A stretch of DNA of 64,000 bases from positions 7,291,501-7,355,500 of the forward strand of contig NW_027464588.1 in the NCBI RefSeq assembly GCF_043290135.1, read 5' to 3'. This stretch comes from Rhipicephalus microplus (taxonomy: Eukaryota > Arthropoda > Arachnida > Ixodida > Ixodidae). Each line of letters starts with the position of its first letter. Within the stretch, counting starts at the first letter, position 1. A program made the position numbers and the translations under genes. Below the pieces are notes generated by a model. That model searched no databases. It saw nothing but the letters and a program-made list of their open reading frames with translations, and had not been told where the DNA came from. Shown here in pieces: positions 20,561 through 31,971 of this stretch.

Positions 20561-22544
20561 TTAAATGGATAGGCTATCTTTCATAGCTTTCAATGTTCGT
20601 GGATTCAAAGATCTTGTAAAACAACAGGAGATAATGAACCTTGTGCGCTTGCTCGGGTCGACGTTCTTTTCTGCAAGAGACCAACTATCGAACACGGCAA
20701 GACGTCATGGCCTTCCATGCTAGATTTTAGGTTGAAGCCTTCTTCTTCTTAACGCAGACGAAGTCGCGTGGCACCGGTGTCGTGTTTCTCATTCCGAGGC
20801 TCAGGCGGGGTGCACATTGCCTCTTCGATGAAGAAGGCCATGTTATTGCGGTGGACATGTGGATAAACGACCAGAAAATCCGATTCACCAACTTTTACGC
20901 GCCCGTGGACAAGTCTCTTGCCAATGACTTTTTTAGAGCTGCCAGGTCATTCCTTCTAAATTCAGCACCGTGCGTGTTGTGTGGTGTTTTCAACTGAGTG
21001 TTGGACTCATTTTGAGATGTCCGAGGCCCTAGTTAAGGACAAAGCACATATCATTCGAAAGAGTTGCAGAAGTTGCAGAAAATATATAGAGTTGAAGCTT
21101 GTCGATGCATGGGCAACGCTTCACGGAAACACCTTTGGAGCCACGCGCGTTCAGGGTACTTCTCAGAGCAGGATTGACAGAGTCTATATCCCAAAAGAGC
21201 TCGTTACAAGTTTAGAGACATGCGATGTCATTTCTTTAGCGGCTGGGCAACGCAAGCTCAGTGACCACATGCCAGTGCTGTTCACTTTGAAGTCCTAGCT
21301 AGAAAGTCATTGCTCAAAGTTGTACCGAATGGATTCATCAATTTTAAATGATGAAGTTTCGGTACCTGAAATGCTCACGATTATCCATGCATCTTTGGAA
21401 GACACACTGCAAATAACGCCGACAGCATGGGATCTCTTGAAGGCCAGATGGCGAGTGATTGCACGGGAGGCCGGGAAAATGCGCCATGCACGTCTAACAT
21501 CACAAATGAATAAAACATTGAGGCGTATTCAAATCTTTGAGCGCGCAGGTAATGTAACAGGCGCAATTAAAAAGTACAATGGGGCCAAAAAGGCTAAATA
21601 CGACCTGTTGTTAAGGACAAGGTCCAGGCCTTTTAAACGCGGAGAGGAACTGCACCTGCCTACGGATAAACTTGGTAACTTGGCATACGCACAGCGAGTA
21701 GGGGTAAGAAAACGCCAGCCCAGTATTTTCGCCGCAGCACGGACAGAGTGTTGGAGCATCGTCACAGATATCAAATCAAACAAGAAGGTCTTTAGGGCAC
21801 ATTTTGAAAGGCTCTGCTCTGCAGATCATCGCTCCCAAGATGGCAACCAGCATCAAAGAATCGCAGACTTTTGTGAAGGCTTGCCCACGCTGTGTCCTGA
21901 GGCGTCTGATATGTTCTGCGCTGAGGCGACGAAAGATGAAGTTTGGCAAGCCTTGAGGAAAATGAACCCTAACACGGCTCCAGGTCGAGACCGAATACTG
22001 ACGGGGTTTTATATAACTTTCTTCGACGTCCTAGGCGACTCACTTACTGACATGGTTAACGGGTTCATTGTCAATGGGCAAAAGCCGAGGTCTTTCAGTG
22101 AGGGTCGTGTAGTCTTACTGCCAAAAGAGGGCATGGATCCTGACGATCCACGGTCATAAAGGCCGATTACCCTCCTTAACACGGACTACAAACTTGTAGC
22201 TATGATCCCTGGCTTCAGGCTAAAACCTTTTCGGCCCGATAAAGTCTCACCCACGGAAACGTGTGCAGTGCCGAGTAAGTCAATTTTGCAAACACTTACT
22301 CTGATAAGAGATTTGTTCTACTATGCCAACGCCAAAAGCGTTACCGGTGCTTTCATGTCATTGGATCAAGCTAAGGCCTTCAACAGGGTAGAACATGACT
22401 ACCTCTACTGCGTACTTAAAATGTTTGGTTTGCCTGAGCAGTACGTTCGCTGAATAAAGCTTTTATACACCAACATGACCAGCCGACTTCGCATCAACGG
22501 CGTGGAGACAGCAATCTTTCCAGTGACAAGAGGTGTTCGCCAGG

Positions 22545-23799
22545 TGTCACAAACGAGCCCTCCGAAAAAAGCGCGCGCCACTGAATTCTAGTGACAGTAA
22601 CCATATCAAGCGTAGAGAGGCGCCTCAAGGTCAACGATAAAGAAAAAAAACGAGCATCCAAAGACTCCCTAAGTGCGCCGTTCCTCCTCCTTTCCAATGC
22701 GTAGTTTGCTGACTAACCACCTCACATCGTCGACCGAGCAAGCCCTTGAAGGTTCTCGAGGGTAAGGGGCGTGGTGATTCAGAGTTGCGTAATGTATCGC
22801 GGACGGCCCTCAAAAGGTCTCGCGCTTCTCCAGCCTTCGCTGCGCATCGCGCCGACGGAAATGATGAGAATTTTCTGGAATCTAGCGCGAAGGGTATTTA
22901 ATCGAGCTGCAGAGATGAGAGATCAGGAGAAGAAGGGATTTCACGCCAGTGTGCGTTGGGTGTTTCCGCCGTGTCTGTCGGCGAAGACTTTTGTCCTCAG
23001 TGACAAAGGAGGAGAAGAAGAAAGGTCGCGCCCGTGTGCGCAGGCAGAAGACAAAAGTTTTGCGCAAGTGTGCGTAGGGTCTTTCCGCCGTGTGGCCGAA
23101 GGCTTTTGTTCTCAGTGACAAAGGAGGATAACTAGAGGATTTCCACCTGAGGGGTGAAGACTCGTGCTACAGGCAGAAGTGTGTGTCTACCACCAGTGAG
23201 TGAAGACGCGTAGCAACAGCTGTGTGTGGGAAGCCGACGTGTTACCGGCGAAGAAGCTCGGTGCTTGAAGAGCAGCCAATTGAAGACGCGAGGTTTCCTG
23301 GAAGAGCAACCTCGGGCGCAGTGTAATGACAACAGCGCTGAACTTTGAGTGTGTGATTCTCGGAAGAGTATCATCCAGACGTTTGTTTCAAGGACTTCTG
23401 ACTGAATAGGTTTTCAAACTCTTTAGTCTTTAAGTGTCTTGGTTGTTCGATGCGTGCGACTGCAATGTAGTGCGCATTGTTGTTTGTGTCCGTTCTTTCG
23501 AGTGTGGCTGATTGTACTGTGTAGTACTTTGTTTGATTGGTGACATATTGTATTCAACTATTGCCGAGTGTGCATATTTTTGTGTAGATTTCATCTGACA
23601 TAATTTAGAATATAATTTTACTTTGTTTATCAACTCTCGGCTCTGACTTGTTCTTTGGGCCACAGCCGGCCTTCGCTGGCGCGCCAAATAGAACCACTTC
23701 TACATTGTCCATGCTTTCGTGGTGCAGTTTGGGGGGCCGATATTTCGGTCCTTCGAATTAGCCTGGCAATCACCTCCCTAATTAATATACTTTGTGACA
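22545..23799 (+). mobile_element. Solo LTR (plus orientation), 1.25 kb
   Basis: It starts TGTCACAAA and ends TTTGTGACA, and has a perfect 5-bp target duplication CCAGG (22540-22544 and 23800-23804). It is inserted inside the RT coding sequence of the Tx1-type LINE, between the two halves of a conserved RT motif. It is the inverse-orientation relative of the LTR at 11678-12870. A TATA-like GGGTATTTAATCG at about 22893 is shared by both copies and is the likely promoter. No internal element sequence remains. Confidence 0.93.
22947..23127. repeat. Tandem duplication in the solo LTR, period 119 bp
   Basis: Two copies of a block containing GTGTGCG...TTTCCGCCGTGT and CTCAGTGACAAAGGAGGA start near 22949 and 23068. 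It occupies a region corresponding to the other LTR's 81-bp repeats but has a different unit. Confidence 0.75.
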
Positions 23800-24090
23800 C
23801 CAGGGATGCCCAATTGCAACGGTGCTCTTTGTTCTTTCCATAGATCCTCTCCTTAGAAAAGTGGCAAAGTGCCCTAGTGATCAGGGCTTTCCATTGACAG
23901 GTCTGCAGTAAGCATCACGCTTATGTGGGTGACATCTCTGTGTTCGTGTGAAACCAAGCCAGTTACGGCGCTTTCTTGAAGCTGTTCGAAGAATATGCCA
24001 GTTTATCAGGTGCTTTCCTGAATGAGGGGAAAAGCAAACCCCTTCGTTTCGGTGTATTTTACGGCATTTTGCCGGCTGGTATTCATTACG

Positions 24091-24240
24091 TGCGGTGGTG
24101 GGGTAGTGGATAGAGCATCAGCTTCGCATGCAAAACGTCCGTGGTTCAAATCCCGGTGCCGCCCAGCTCCCAACCGGATTTCAAAAAAATCCTCTTGGTG
24201 ATGGAACTGCATTAAAAGGCCTGGGGTGCGGCCTCACCGG
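24091..24240 (+). repeat. tRNA-derived head (not Ruka) before an RTE LINE
   Basis: A tRNA-like segment with a near-consensus box A (TGGGGTAGTGG) and a perfect box B (GGTTCAAATCC, about 24145). It lacks the Ruka body. It leads straight into sequence preceding the RTE LINE, so it may be a separate SINE or the 5' region of that LINE. It is not a functional tRNA gene because the acceptor and anticodon stems do not pair well. Confidence 0.6.
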
Positions 24241-24456
24241 TAACCAATGCCGCTAACGCACTCCCTCACCAGAGAAGGATTGACCACCCTGGCGCAGTAT
24301 CTGGCCACTACCTACCACATGCATACGTCAATTAACTCACGGCCCTCAGAAACCAGCAGCAGCGAAGCAACTGATCACAGCGGCGGTCAGATCTGCAACT
24401 AGGCAGAGGGTGCATAGAATCTCTAGATCCGGACAGGCCACCATTGGAACCTGAAC

Positions 24457-27376
24457 TTGTCAACGTTTAACGCTAGAACCTTATCTAGTGAGGGAAGTCT
24501 AGCTGTACTATTCGAGGAGCTAGAGGGTGTTCAATGCGATATCATAGGCCTCAGTGAGGTTAGGAGGACATATGAGGCATATACGGTGCTACAGAATGGG
24601 CACATTCTTTGCTATCGGGACTTGGCTGACAGAAGAGAACTGGGAGTGGGGTTCCTAAACCACAGGAATATAGCTGGCAACATAGAGTAATACTACAGCA
24701 TTAATGAAAGGGTGGTAGGTATTGTAATTAAACTGAATAAGAGATACAAGTTGAAAGTGGTATTGGCTTACGCACCCACATCCAGCTATGATGCCACTTC
24801 AGTTGAAAGCTTCTATGAAGACGTGGAATCGGCAATGAGTAAGGTAAAAACGCAGTATACTATACAGATGGGAGACTTTAATGAAAAGGTAGCGAAGAGG
24901 CAGGCTGGACACCAGGCACTAGGAGATTATGGTATCGGTTCTAGGAACGCCAGAGAAAAGCTTCTAGTATATTTCGAAGAACGCAATAATTTACGGATTT
25001 TGAATACCTTCTACCGAAAACAAGAAAACCGCAAGTGGACATAGAGAAGCCCTAATGGCGAAAAAAAGAACGAAATAGACTTTATAATGAGTGCACACCA
25101 AGGCATTGTGCAGGATGTGGAAGTCTTCGGCAAGGTACAACGCAGTGACCATAGAATAGTGCGGTCTCGAATCTACCTAGACTTGAAGAAGCAACTACAG
25201 AAACTGATACGCAAGAAGCCAATCAATGAGCTAGCACTGAGAGGGAAAGTACAGGAATTCGGAGTGTCACTGCAGAACAGGTACTCTGCTCTTAGCGAGG
25301 AAACCAACCTTAGCGTAGATACAATGAATGATAATCTGAGGAGTATCATTATGGAGTGTGCAGTGGAAGTTGCAGGCAGGGTAGTTAAACAGGATACTAG
25401 CAAGCTATCCCAGGAAACAAAGAATCTCATTAATAGGCGTACGCTATGCGATGCAAGAAAGTATAACATAGAGAGAATTGAGCAGGCTCTGAAAAACGGA
25501 GGAAGCGTCAAAGCAGTAAAGAGGAAACTTGGGATAGGCGAAAATCGAATGTATGCACTAGGGACAAAGAAGGCAAAAAAACTACCTATATGAATAGGAT
25601 CGTTAAAATGGCGGAGGAGTTTTACAGAGATCTGTACAGTAGCCGGGACAACCACGACCTGAACACTATAAGAACTTGCAGTGATCCAGACGACACCCCA
25701 CCAGTAATGATAGAAGAAGTCGGAAAAGCTTTGGAGAGCGTGCAAAGACGCAAAGCTGCTGGTGAGAATCAGGTAATATCAGATCTGCTGAAAGAGAGAG
25801 GACAGATTGTGTTAGAAAAACTAGCCACCCTGTTTACGAGGTGTCTCCTGACGGGAAGATACCGGAGTCTTGGAAGAATGCTAACATCATCTTAATACAT
25901 AAGAAAGGAGGTGACAAAGACTTGAAGAATTACAGGATGATCAGGTTGCTCTCTTTAGTATACAAGCTACTTACAAAAGCCATTGCTAACAGAGTAAAGA
26001 AAACAGTAGATGTCAATCAACCAAAGGAACGAGCAGGATTTCGAACGGGCTACTGAACAATCGATCACATTCAAAATATCAATCAGGTAATACAGAATTG
26101 CTCAGAATATAAACAACCACTATACATTGCCTTGATAGATTACGAGAAGGCGTTTGATTCAGTAGATATATCGGCCGTCATGTAAACACTGCGGAATCAG
26201 GGCGTCGATGAAGTATATATAAACACCCTGGAAGAAATCTACAGAGGATTAACTGCAACCATAGTGCTCCATAAACTTAGCAATAGAATACCAATCAAGA
26301 AGGGTGTAAGGCAGGGGGACGCCATCTCTCCAATGCTATTTACCGCATGCTTACAGGAGGTTTTCCGAAGTCTAGATTGGGAACAGTTAGGGACAAGAGT
26401 TATTGGAGAGTACCATAGTAATCTGCGCTTCGCTGATGACATTGCATTGCTGAGTAACTCAGGGGACGAATTGCATCTCATGATAATGAATTTAGAGAAG
26501 GAGAGCAGAAAGGTGGGTCTTAAAATTAATCTACAGAAAACGAAAGTAATGTACAACAACCTCGGGAGAGAGCAGCGCTTCGAGATAGGTAATACAGCAC
26601 ATCAAGTTACAAAAGACTATGTCTATTTAGGGCAGGTGATAACCATGGAGCCGAACCACGAGATAGAAGTGGAAGAATATGAATGGGGTGGAGCACATTT
26701 GGCAAGCACTCTCAAATTATGACACGTATTGATTGATATGTGGGGTTTAACGTCCCAAAACCACTATATGAATATGAGACACGCCGTAGTGGAGGGCTCC
26801 GGAAATTTAAACCACCTGGGGTTCTTTAACGTGCACCCAAATCTGAGCACACGGGCCTACAACATTTCCGCCTCCATCGAAATCGCAGCCGCCGCAGCCG
26901 GGATTCGAACCCGCGCCCTGCGGGTCAGCAGTCGAGTACCTTAGCCACTAGACCACCGCGGCGGGGCAATTATGACACGTAGTTTGCCACTATCCCTTAA
27001 GAGGAAGGTATATAACAGCTGTATCTTGCCGGTACTTAGATGCGGAGCCGAAACCTGGAGACCTGCAAAGAGGGTACAGCTTATATTGATGACGACGCAG
27101 CGAGCAATGGAAAGAAAAATGGTAGGTGTAACCTTAAGAGACAGAAAGAGAGCAGAGTGGATTAGGAATTAAACGGGGGTTAAGGATATCATAGTTGAAA
27201 TCAAGAAGAGAAAATGGACATGGGCCGGGCAGGTAGTGCGTAGACAGGATAACTGCTGGTCATTATGGGTAACTAAATGGATTCCAAGGGAAGGCAAGCG
27301 AGTTAAGGTGAGACAGAAGGTTAGGTGGGCAGATGAGATTAAGAAGTTTGCGGGTATGAAACGGCTGCAGCGAGCA
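24457..27376 (+). pseudogene. RTE-type ORF2: AP endonuclease plus RT remnant
   Basis: Endonuclease motifs are FNART, IGLSEVRR, YAPTSS, MGDFNEK (the usual Ala is Glu) and KVQRSDHR, with TAA at 24688 and TAG at 25042. The linker ends at 25593. RT pieces follow in shifting frames: KAAGENQVISDLL, ILIHKKGGDKDLKNYR, LIDYEKAFDSV, KGVRQGDAISPMLF, an intact LRFADDIALLS, and a thumb with LPVLRCGAETW beyond the SINE. At least four nonsense codons and several frameshifts are visible. Confidence 0.85.
26729..26967 (-). mobile_element. Ruka-like SINE, full length, inside the RTE LINE
   Basis: The minus strand reads from the tRNA-like head (box A at about 26948, box B GGATTCGAACC complement at about 26900) to a TCAATCAAT end. 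A perfect 14-bp duplication AATTATGACACGTA lies at 26715-26728 and 26968-26981. It is very similar to the copies at 2380 and 33287, so it is comparatively young. Confidence 0.95.
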
Positions 27377-27390
27377 CAGGACCAAGTTGA

Positions 27391-27945
27391 CAGTTCATCT
27401 TGGCCGGAGCTTTCTAGCTCATGCAACGTCTCAAATCTATGCGTCCTTCCGACGCCTCCTAGGAAAACTAAGCGTGGAACGTCACTCTGAGCACTTAATC
27501 TTGGAGGCCATGCTTCTTGCCTTGTGTTCCGACCGACCGCCTTATGAGACCGCTCGTCTCCGTACCGCTCAGTCACGTGACATCACCGTACCACTCTGTC
27601 ACGTGACATCATGGCTGCTCAGAGGCAACTGTGAGAGCATTGCTGTCTTTTCAGGGGGCAGCTGTTAGAGACGCTTGCCTTCGTACTCAAAGACGAGAGT
27701 AAAACCGGAGGGTATACAGCAGTGCGTTCGCGGCTCACATTCCAGGCATAATTTTCTGAAGAGGTGTTGGTTCTTCCCGTACGGCACATTTCTAATTGGG
27801 CAACTTCAGTATTTTTAAATGTCTTAAGGAAGCACGAGGTGGCGACCTTAAACCAATCGTTGACCTCATTTTCACAGAAGTGGTTGAGCATTTTTTCGTA
27901 TTTTTTCACCCGAAAAGCGAAAGAATAATTGTGCGTTGATGGGCA
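27391..27945. other. Unassigned stretch with two TCACGTGA palindromes
   Basis: No gene recognised. The only notable motifs are two GTCACGTGAC palindromes (see separate entry). Confidence 0.4.
27572..27607. promoter_or_regulatory. Two GTCACGTGAC palindromes, 26 bp apart
   Basis: Identical 10-bp palindromes at 27572-27581 and 27598-27607 lie in a 26-bp direct repeat. The sequence equals the consensus E-box bound by TFEB/MITF/USF-type bHLH-zip factors (CLEAR motif). No promoter or gene is identified next to them, so function is not established. Confidence 0.35.
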
Positions 27946-28615
27946 ATAAAACATTCGCAGCGTGCGCGCTAACTAAAAGCCGAATTTTCCTGTCTCTGAT
28001 TCCCCATTAGCAGCCATTGGCATGTACATTGAGCACTATCTGACAAGAAAGGGTTGATACGTTACACTCGCTCGGCGTAACCTTCTTGGTTTTACAAACG
28101 TTTAGCGAGCGTTGGGCCGCAGTGCCATGAGTATACAGTGAACTAGTATATACCATGAACTCGAGGTGGATAAAGGTGGGAAGTAGACACGAAGCGCAAG
28201 CCGTAAAAAAGTGTGCGTGTGCCAACTCTCGTTCGTTTAGTCCTTGGAATGTCCGCTGAATGGCGGTGCTTCTATTTGGAAAATATATGATGAAAAAATG
28301 CGAGAAGGTGGTACTTGGTGTGTTGAATAGATGGGCGAACGGACAGACAGACAGATGCATGGATGGACGCACAGATGGCTGCACAGACGAATGAACGCAT
28401 GGACGGACGCAGGAGTGAATGCATGGACGAACGCAGGGATGGTCGCACAGATGGACGTGTGGACGCACGAACAGACACATGCACGGACGGGCGTATGGAC
28501 GCACAGACGGTCACACAGGCGGACGCATGGACGGATGGAAGCAAGAACGAATGAACGGATGGATGCTTCGCCCCACTATCCATCATTCACTCCATGGATA
28601 TGCAGCCATTTTTTC
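27946..28615 (-). repeat. Minisatellite-bearing repeat, minus copy
   Basis: Collinear in inverse orientation with 17605-18290. On the minus strand it starts GGCTGCATATCCATGGAGTG, carries the minisatellite (about 28335-28570), then ACCGCCATTCAGCGGACATT, GGTATATACTAGTTCACTG and ACGCTGCGAATGTTTTATTG. Overlapping long open frames on both strands are repeat artefacts. Confidence 0.85.
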
Positions 28616-29760
28616 GTTCTAGTAACACCTGCCGGAAACTGCCCACAAGCACTCGCGCAGTCTCAGGTGTGGGTCCTTCACCACGCTGTTTTGTTTCTTT
28701 CCATAGACCTAATAATGTTCGTAAACAGGGCTAGGCTCCGGCGACATACTGAGCAGCTTGTGACGTCGTGCTACAAACGCCTCAGAATGTCACCAAGCTG
28801 CAAAGCTGGATCGGAGTTCAGAGGCAGCTTTGTAGCTGCTGCGTCATGCAGTAGTGTTGTGATCATGGCAAGCATCAAGCTGGGCGGAGCATACGCGTCG
28901 AGGCTTCACTACAAATGCCTCAATATGTCGACGGTGTTTACAGCTCTTTACAAACATGGGATAGGTTTATATGAGAACCCACTTGAATCTATAAAAAAAA
29001 GCCGCAGAATCAGCCCGGTGCTCAGGAATTCCTTTAAAGGGGGAAGTGTGTCGAGAAAAGGGGCGGTATTTTGTAAGCGTTCTGCCATGGGTGGTATGAA
29101 ACAGAGGGATGAAAGGTAGACACACGGATTAGTTGAGGGCATCCCGACAGTAAAGGCTTGAGAATAGCCACAGAATGTGCATAGAACGGTCCAGTTTCGT
29201 TCTATCACTAGAACGGATAAAAAACAATTTCTTAGATTACGTGAATTCTAGTGAAACGTAAGTGCTTGAACGCAGATAATCAATTTAGTCCTGTTTTGAG
29301 CCTGGCTTACTCCAATCTTGTGCTATACATGTCGAAAAACCCAGAACAACTCACTAAATTGTGACGGCAACGTACACTCAGAACATTTCCACAAATAAAT
29401 TCTTAAGGTCATCTTGGTCTGTAATCTCAAAATTTGAATGAAATGTCGGACAATAGTCATGTTGAGCTGTATAATTTGTATATGTCTTCATGCGTTGAAA
29501 GCATTTTCTATTGTCTCGGCTCGCCTGTTGGCTGTTTGCTCCCTTGCGTCCTTTTGTTCTGTCTTTCTAACGTTCTATATAGAATGCTTACAAAACAGCC
29601 CCCAAGGGAGGTGGGGTTTCGCTGAACTGAGAAGTGTAAACAAAAGACCTCTTGCGTCATAGTCGACCTGTAGGAGCTGATAGTGCGATCTTGATTAAAA
29701 GGACACTAAAGTCTAATAGAAATTTATGTCAGAGTGAAAGCTCAGTGTATAACAACATCT
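28616..29760. other. No recognisable gene
   Basis: An open frame enters from the minisatellite on the left and runs to 29119, but without recognisable domains. The rest is AT-rich and unassigned. Confidence 0.35.
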
Positions 29761-29774
29761 AAAACGACAATACA

Positions 29775-31971
29775 GCTACTATACTGAGGGGACGCGTGGT
29801 AGAAGAGGAGAACGAGGTTGGCACGAGCGGTGATCTGCCAGATCCCTGGACTCTCGCATCATACATCATCTCTTGCAAATAAAGACATCTCACCGTAACA
29901 ATATTGGTGGAAGGTGCGGGGTACATTGGAGCGATCCCAAGCGAATGATAACGGACGCGCTATCTCAAGAACTACGCCAAAGCCGCAGGACGGCTGGTCT
30001 ATATCTGCTCATGCCAACCTCATTCTCCTCGTCTTCCACGCGTCCCCTCAGTATCGCAGCAATATTGATACAAGCCATCATTAACATCAACGAATGCGCC
30101 ATAACGCCGATGAAGATGACAATTAAACAAACGCTCCTGTGTGGTTGCCACTCCACCATCTTGGTTCAATGACACTGTGTACTTGTACTCCGTCTACAAT
30201 CAGTAAATATATTTCTACCCTCTGCCTACTCTCACCTCTTGACTTTTCGGTGAAGGTGCGGGTTGAGAGTAGACTTGTACGGCCGCCACTTTTCGGTCAT
30301 CACGGATCACTACGCCCTGTGCTGGTTGTCCTCCCTCAAGGATCCTTCTGGATGCCAGGGTCGTTGGGCTTTAAAGCTACAGAAATATAGCTTTCACGTG
30401 ACCTAGAGGTCTGGCCGAATGCACCAGGATGCCGACTGTCTATCTCGCCATCCCGTCGATCCCCCTGACCTGTCAGCGCACGATTCTGATGCTTGTGTCT
30501 TTGTCATTTCTGATTTCACGGACATACGTAGGGAACAACTCAGTGATGCCGATTTGCGGTCTATCATACGCCGTCTACCTTCTGACGCCTCCGATCCTTC
30601 CTTTGGCCTGTTCACGCTTCATGACGAAATTCTCTACCGGCGCCACACAAGCACCGAAGGCCCAGAACTTTTTCTGGTGGTTCCTAAAACCCTCCGTTCC
30701 ACTGTGCTCGAACAACTTCATGATGCGCCAACTGCTGGACATCTCAGAGCAGCCCGCACGTATCACCGCGTACGGCGTTGATTCTTCTGGTCCGCCTTTT
30801 ACCGCTCTAATGGCCGATACGTTGCATCTTGTGAGTATTGCCAGTGCCGCAAGCATCCTTCATTGGCACCACCAGGCCCACTTCAGCCTATCGACATTTC
30901 AACAGACCTGTTCTACCGCGTCGGCCTCGATCTCGTTGGATCATTTCCAACGTCTCTGAGTGAGATCAAGTGGGTAGTGGTGGCTACAGACTATGCGACA
31001 CGCTTTGCCATCACGCGAGGGCCACCAACAAGCTGTGCCGCTGATGTCGCGGTCTTTCTGCTTCATGACGTTATTCTCCACCATGGAGCACCGCATCAAC
31101 TGCTCACCAAACGTGGTCGTTCATTTCTCTCCAAGGTCGCGGACGACATTCTTCGCTCATGTTTCACACGTCATAAACTCACGATGGCCTACCAGCCGCT
31201 AACAATTGGACTCACTGAGTGCGTTAACCGCGCATTGACGACAAAGCTATTCATGTATGTCTCCGCAGATTGTCGTGATTGGGATGTCACTTTGCCTTAC
31301 GTGATGTATGCCTACAACTAGTCACGACATGACACCGCTGGCTATTTTCCATTCTATCTCTTGTACGGCCGTCACCCCACTTTGCTTTTTGACACTGTTC
31401 TGCCGTCGCATACTGATACTCCTACCGATTACGCTCGCGATGCAACAACTCGGGCTCGAGCGGCCAGACGGAGTGCCCGAGATCGCCTTTCTGCCTCGCA
31501 GCTCTCTCAAAAGGATCACTACGACAGCCGTTATAGGGCTGTCTCTTACTCCCCAGGATCATTGGTCTTGCTCTGGACTCCCTCTCGTCACATTGGCCTG
31601 TCCTCGAAGTTCCTCGCTCGCTACAACGGGCCTTACAAAGTTTTGTGCCAACTGACCGAGGTCACCTATGAGATCGCCCCCTTGGACACTCCATCGTCAT
31701 CTTCTCTGCCATCCACTGATATTGTACACGTCTCCCGCCTTAAGTTGTACTTCTCTGCGCAGGATTGCACTAATTCTTAAGCGCCGAGACGGCGCTTTCA
31801 CCGGCGGCGGCTATATTATACAAGTCATCATTAACATCTACGAATGCACCGCAAAGGCGATGAAGATGACGAATAAACAAAAGCTCGTGTGTACTTGCCA
31901 CTCCGTCATCTTCGTTCAAGGGCACTGTGTACTCCTTCTACAATCGGTAAATATATTTCTACCCTCTGCCT
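29775..31971 (+). mobile_element. Internally deleted Ty3/gypsy element with LTR remnants
   Basis: Direct repeats 30061-30227 and 31811-31971 (both with TCATTAACATC, CGATGAAGATGAC and AAATATATTTCTACCCTCTG) are parts of the two LTRs. Between them only the end of RNase H, the integrase and the C-terminal module remain, so gag, protease and RT are deleted. At 29905 a primer-site-like TTGGTGGAAGGTGCGGGGT follows an LTR-like AATAAA region, and part of that LTR is present inverted at 30008-30054. Confidence 0.75.
30271..31780 (+). pseudogene. Gypsy pol remnant: RNase H end, integrase, C-terminal module
   Basis: One frame runs through with three nonsense codons (TAG 30404, TGA 30779, TAG 31319) and no frameshift. 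It starts in RNase H ([24 protein letters not shown]). The integrase has a zinc-binding region ending CEYCQCRK and a first catalytic Asp in GLDLVGSF. The second motif is TKRGRSF, where the usual Asp is Lys, and the third Glu is in TECVNRAL. A GPY-type module follows (SKFLARYNGPYKV). The integrase would have inserted the cDNA; the lost Asp makes it inactive. Confidence 0.85.

Larger units (their letters stand above)
18291..24088 (+). mobile_element. Tx1/L1-type LINE, split by a solo LTR
   Basis: The element has two ORFs: a zinc-knuckle ORF1 and an endonuclease-RT ORF2 without RNase H. RT motifs GVRQ (interrupted by the LTR) and an adjoining G-C-P-I block, together with NPNTAPGRDRI and RPITLLNTDYKL, are of the L1/Tx1 type. 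The 3' end is lost where a tRNA-derived repeat begins at about 24091. Both ORFs carry stops. The 5' boundary is approximate, because sequence before 18540 could be 5' UTR. Confidence 0.75.
20563..24088 (+). pseudogene. Tx1-type LINE ORF2 (AP endonuclease plus RT), interrupted
   Basis: ATG 20563 starts an AP endonuclease (FNVRGF). After frame breaks it resumes with TNFYAPVDKS, a box that reads GVFN instead of the usual GDFN, and SRIDRVY...SDHMPV near 21250. RT follows from 21320: NPNTAPGRDRI, LLPKEGMDPDDPRS, RPITLLN, LDQAKAFNRV, and GVRQ at 22531-22541. A solo LTR then cuts the gene at 22545. Beyond it, from 23800, come residues of the next RT block and, in shifted frames, a YVGDISVF-like box and GAFLNEGKSKPLRF. 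The catalytic changes show it is dead. Confidence 0.75.
24420..27390 (+). mobile_element. RTE-type LINE, decayed, split by a SINE
   Basis: Short non-LTR element with AP endonuclease and RT and no zinc-knuckle ORF1, typical of the RTE clade. It reads in pieces from FNARTLSSEGSLA (about 24466) to GMKRLQ (about 27370). A Ruka-like SINE with a perfect target duplication is inserted at 26729. The 3' end is lost at about 27390. Confidence 0.85.

Noticed and set aside
24091..24165. Functional tRNA gene
   Set aside because: Acceptor and anticodon stems do not form; treated as a tRNA-derived repeat.
28007..28622. Long open frames on both strands, one continuing to 29119
   Set aside because: Same minisatellite in inverse orientation; coding is not credible.
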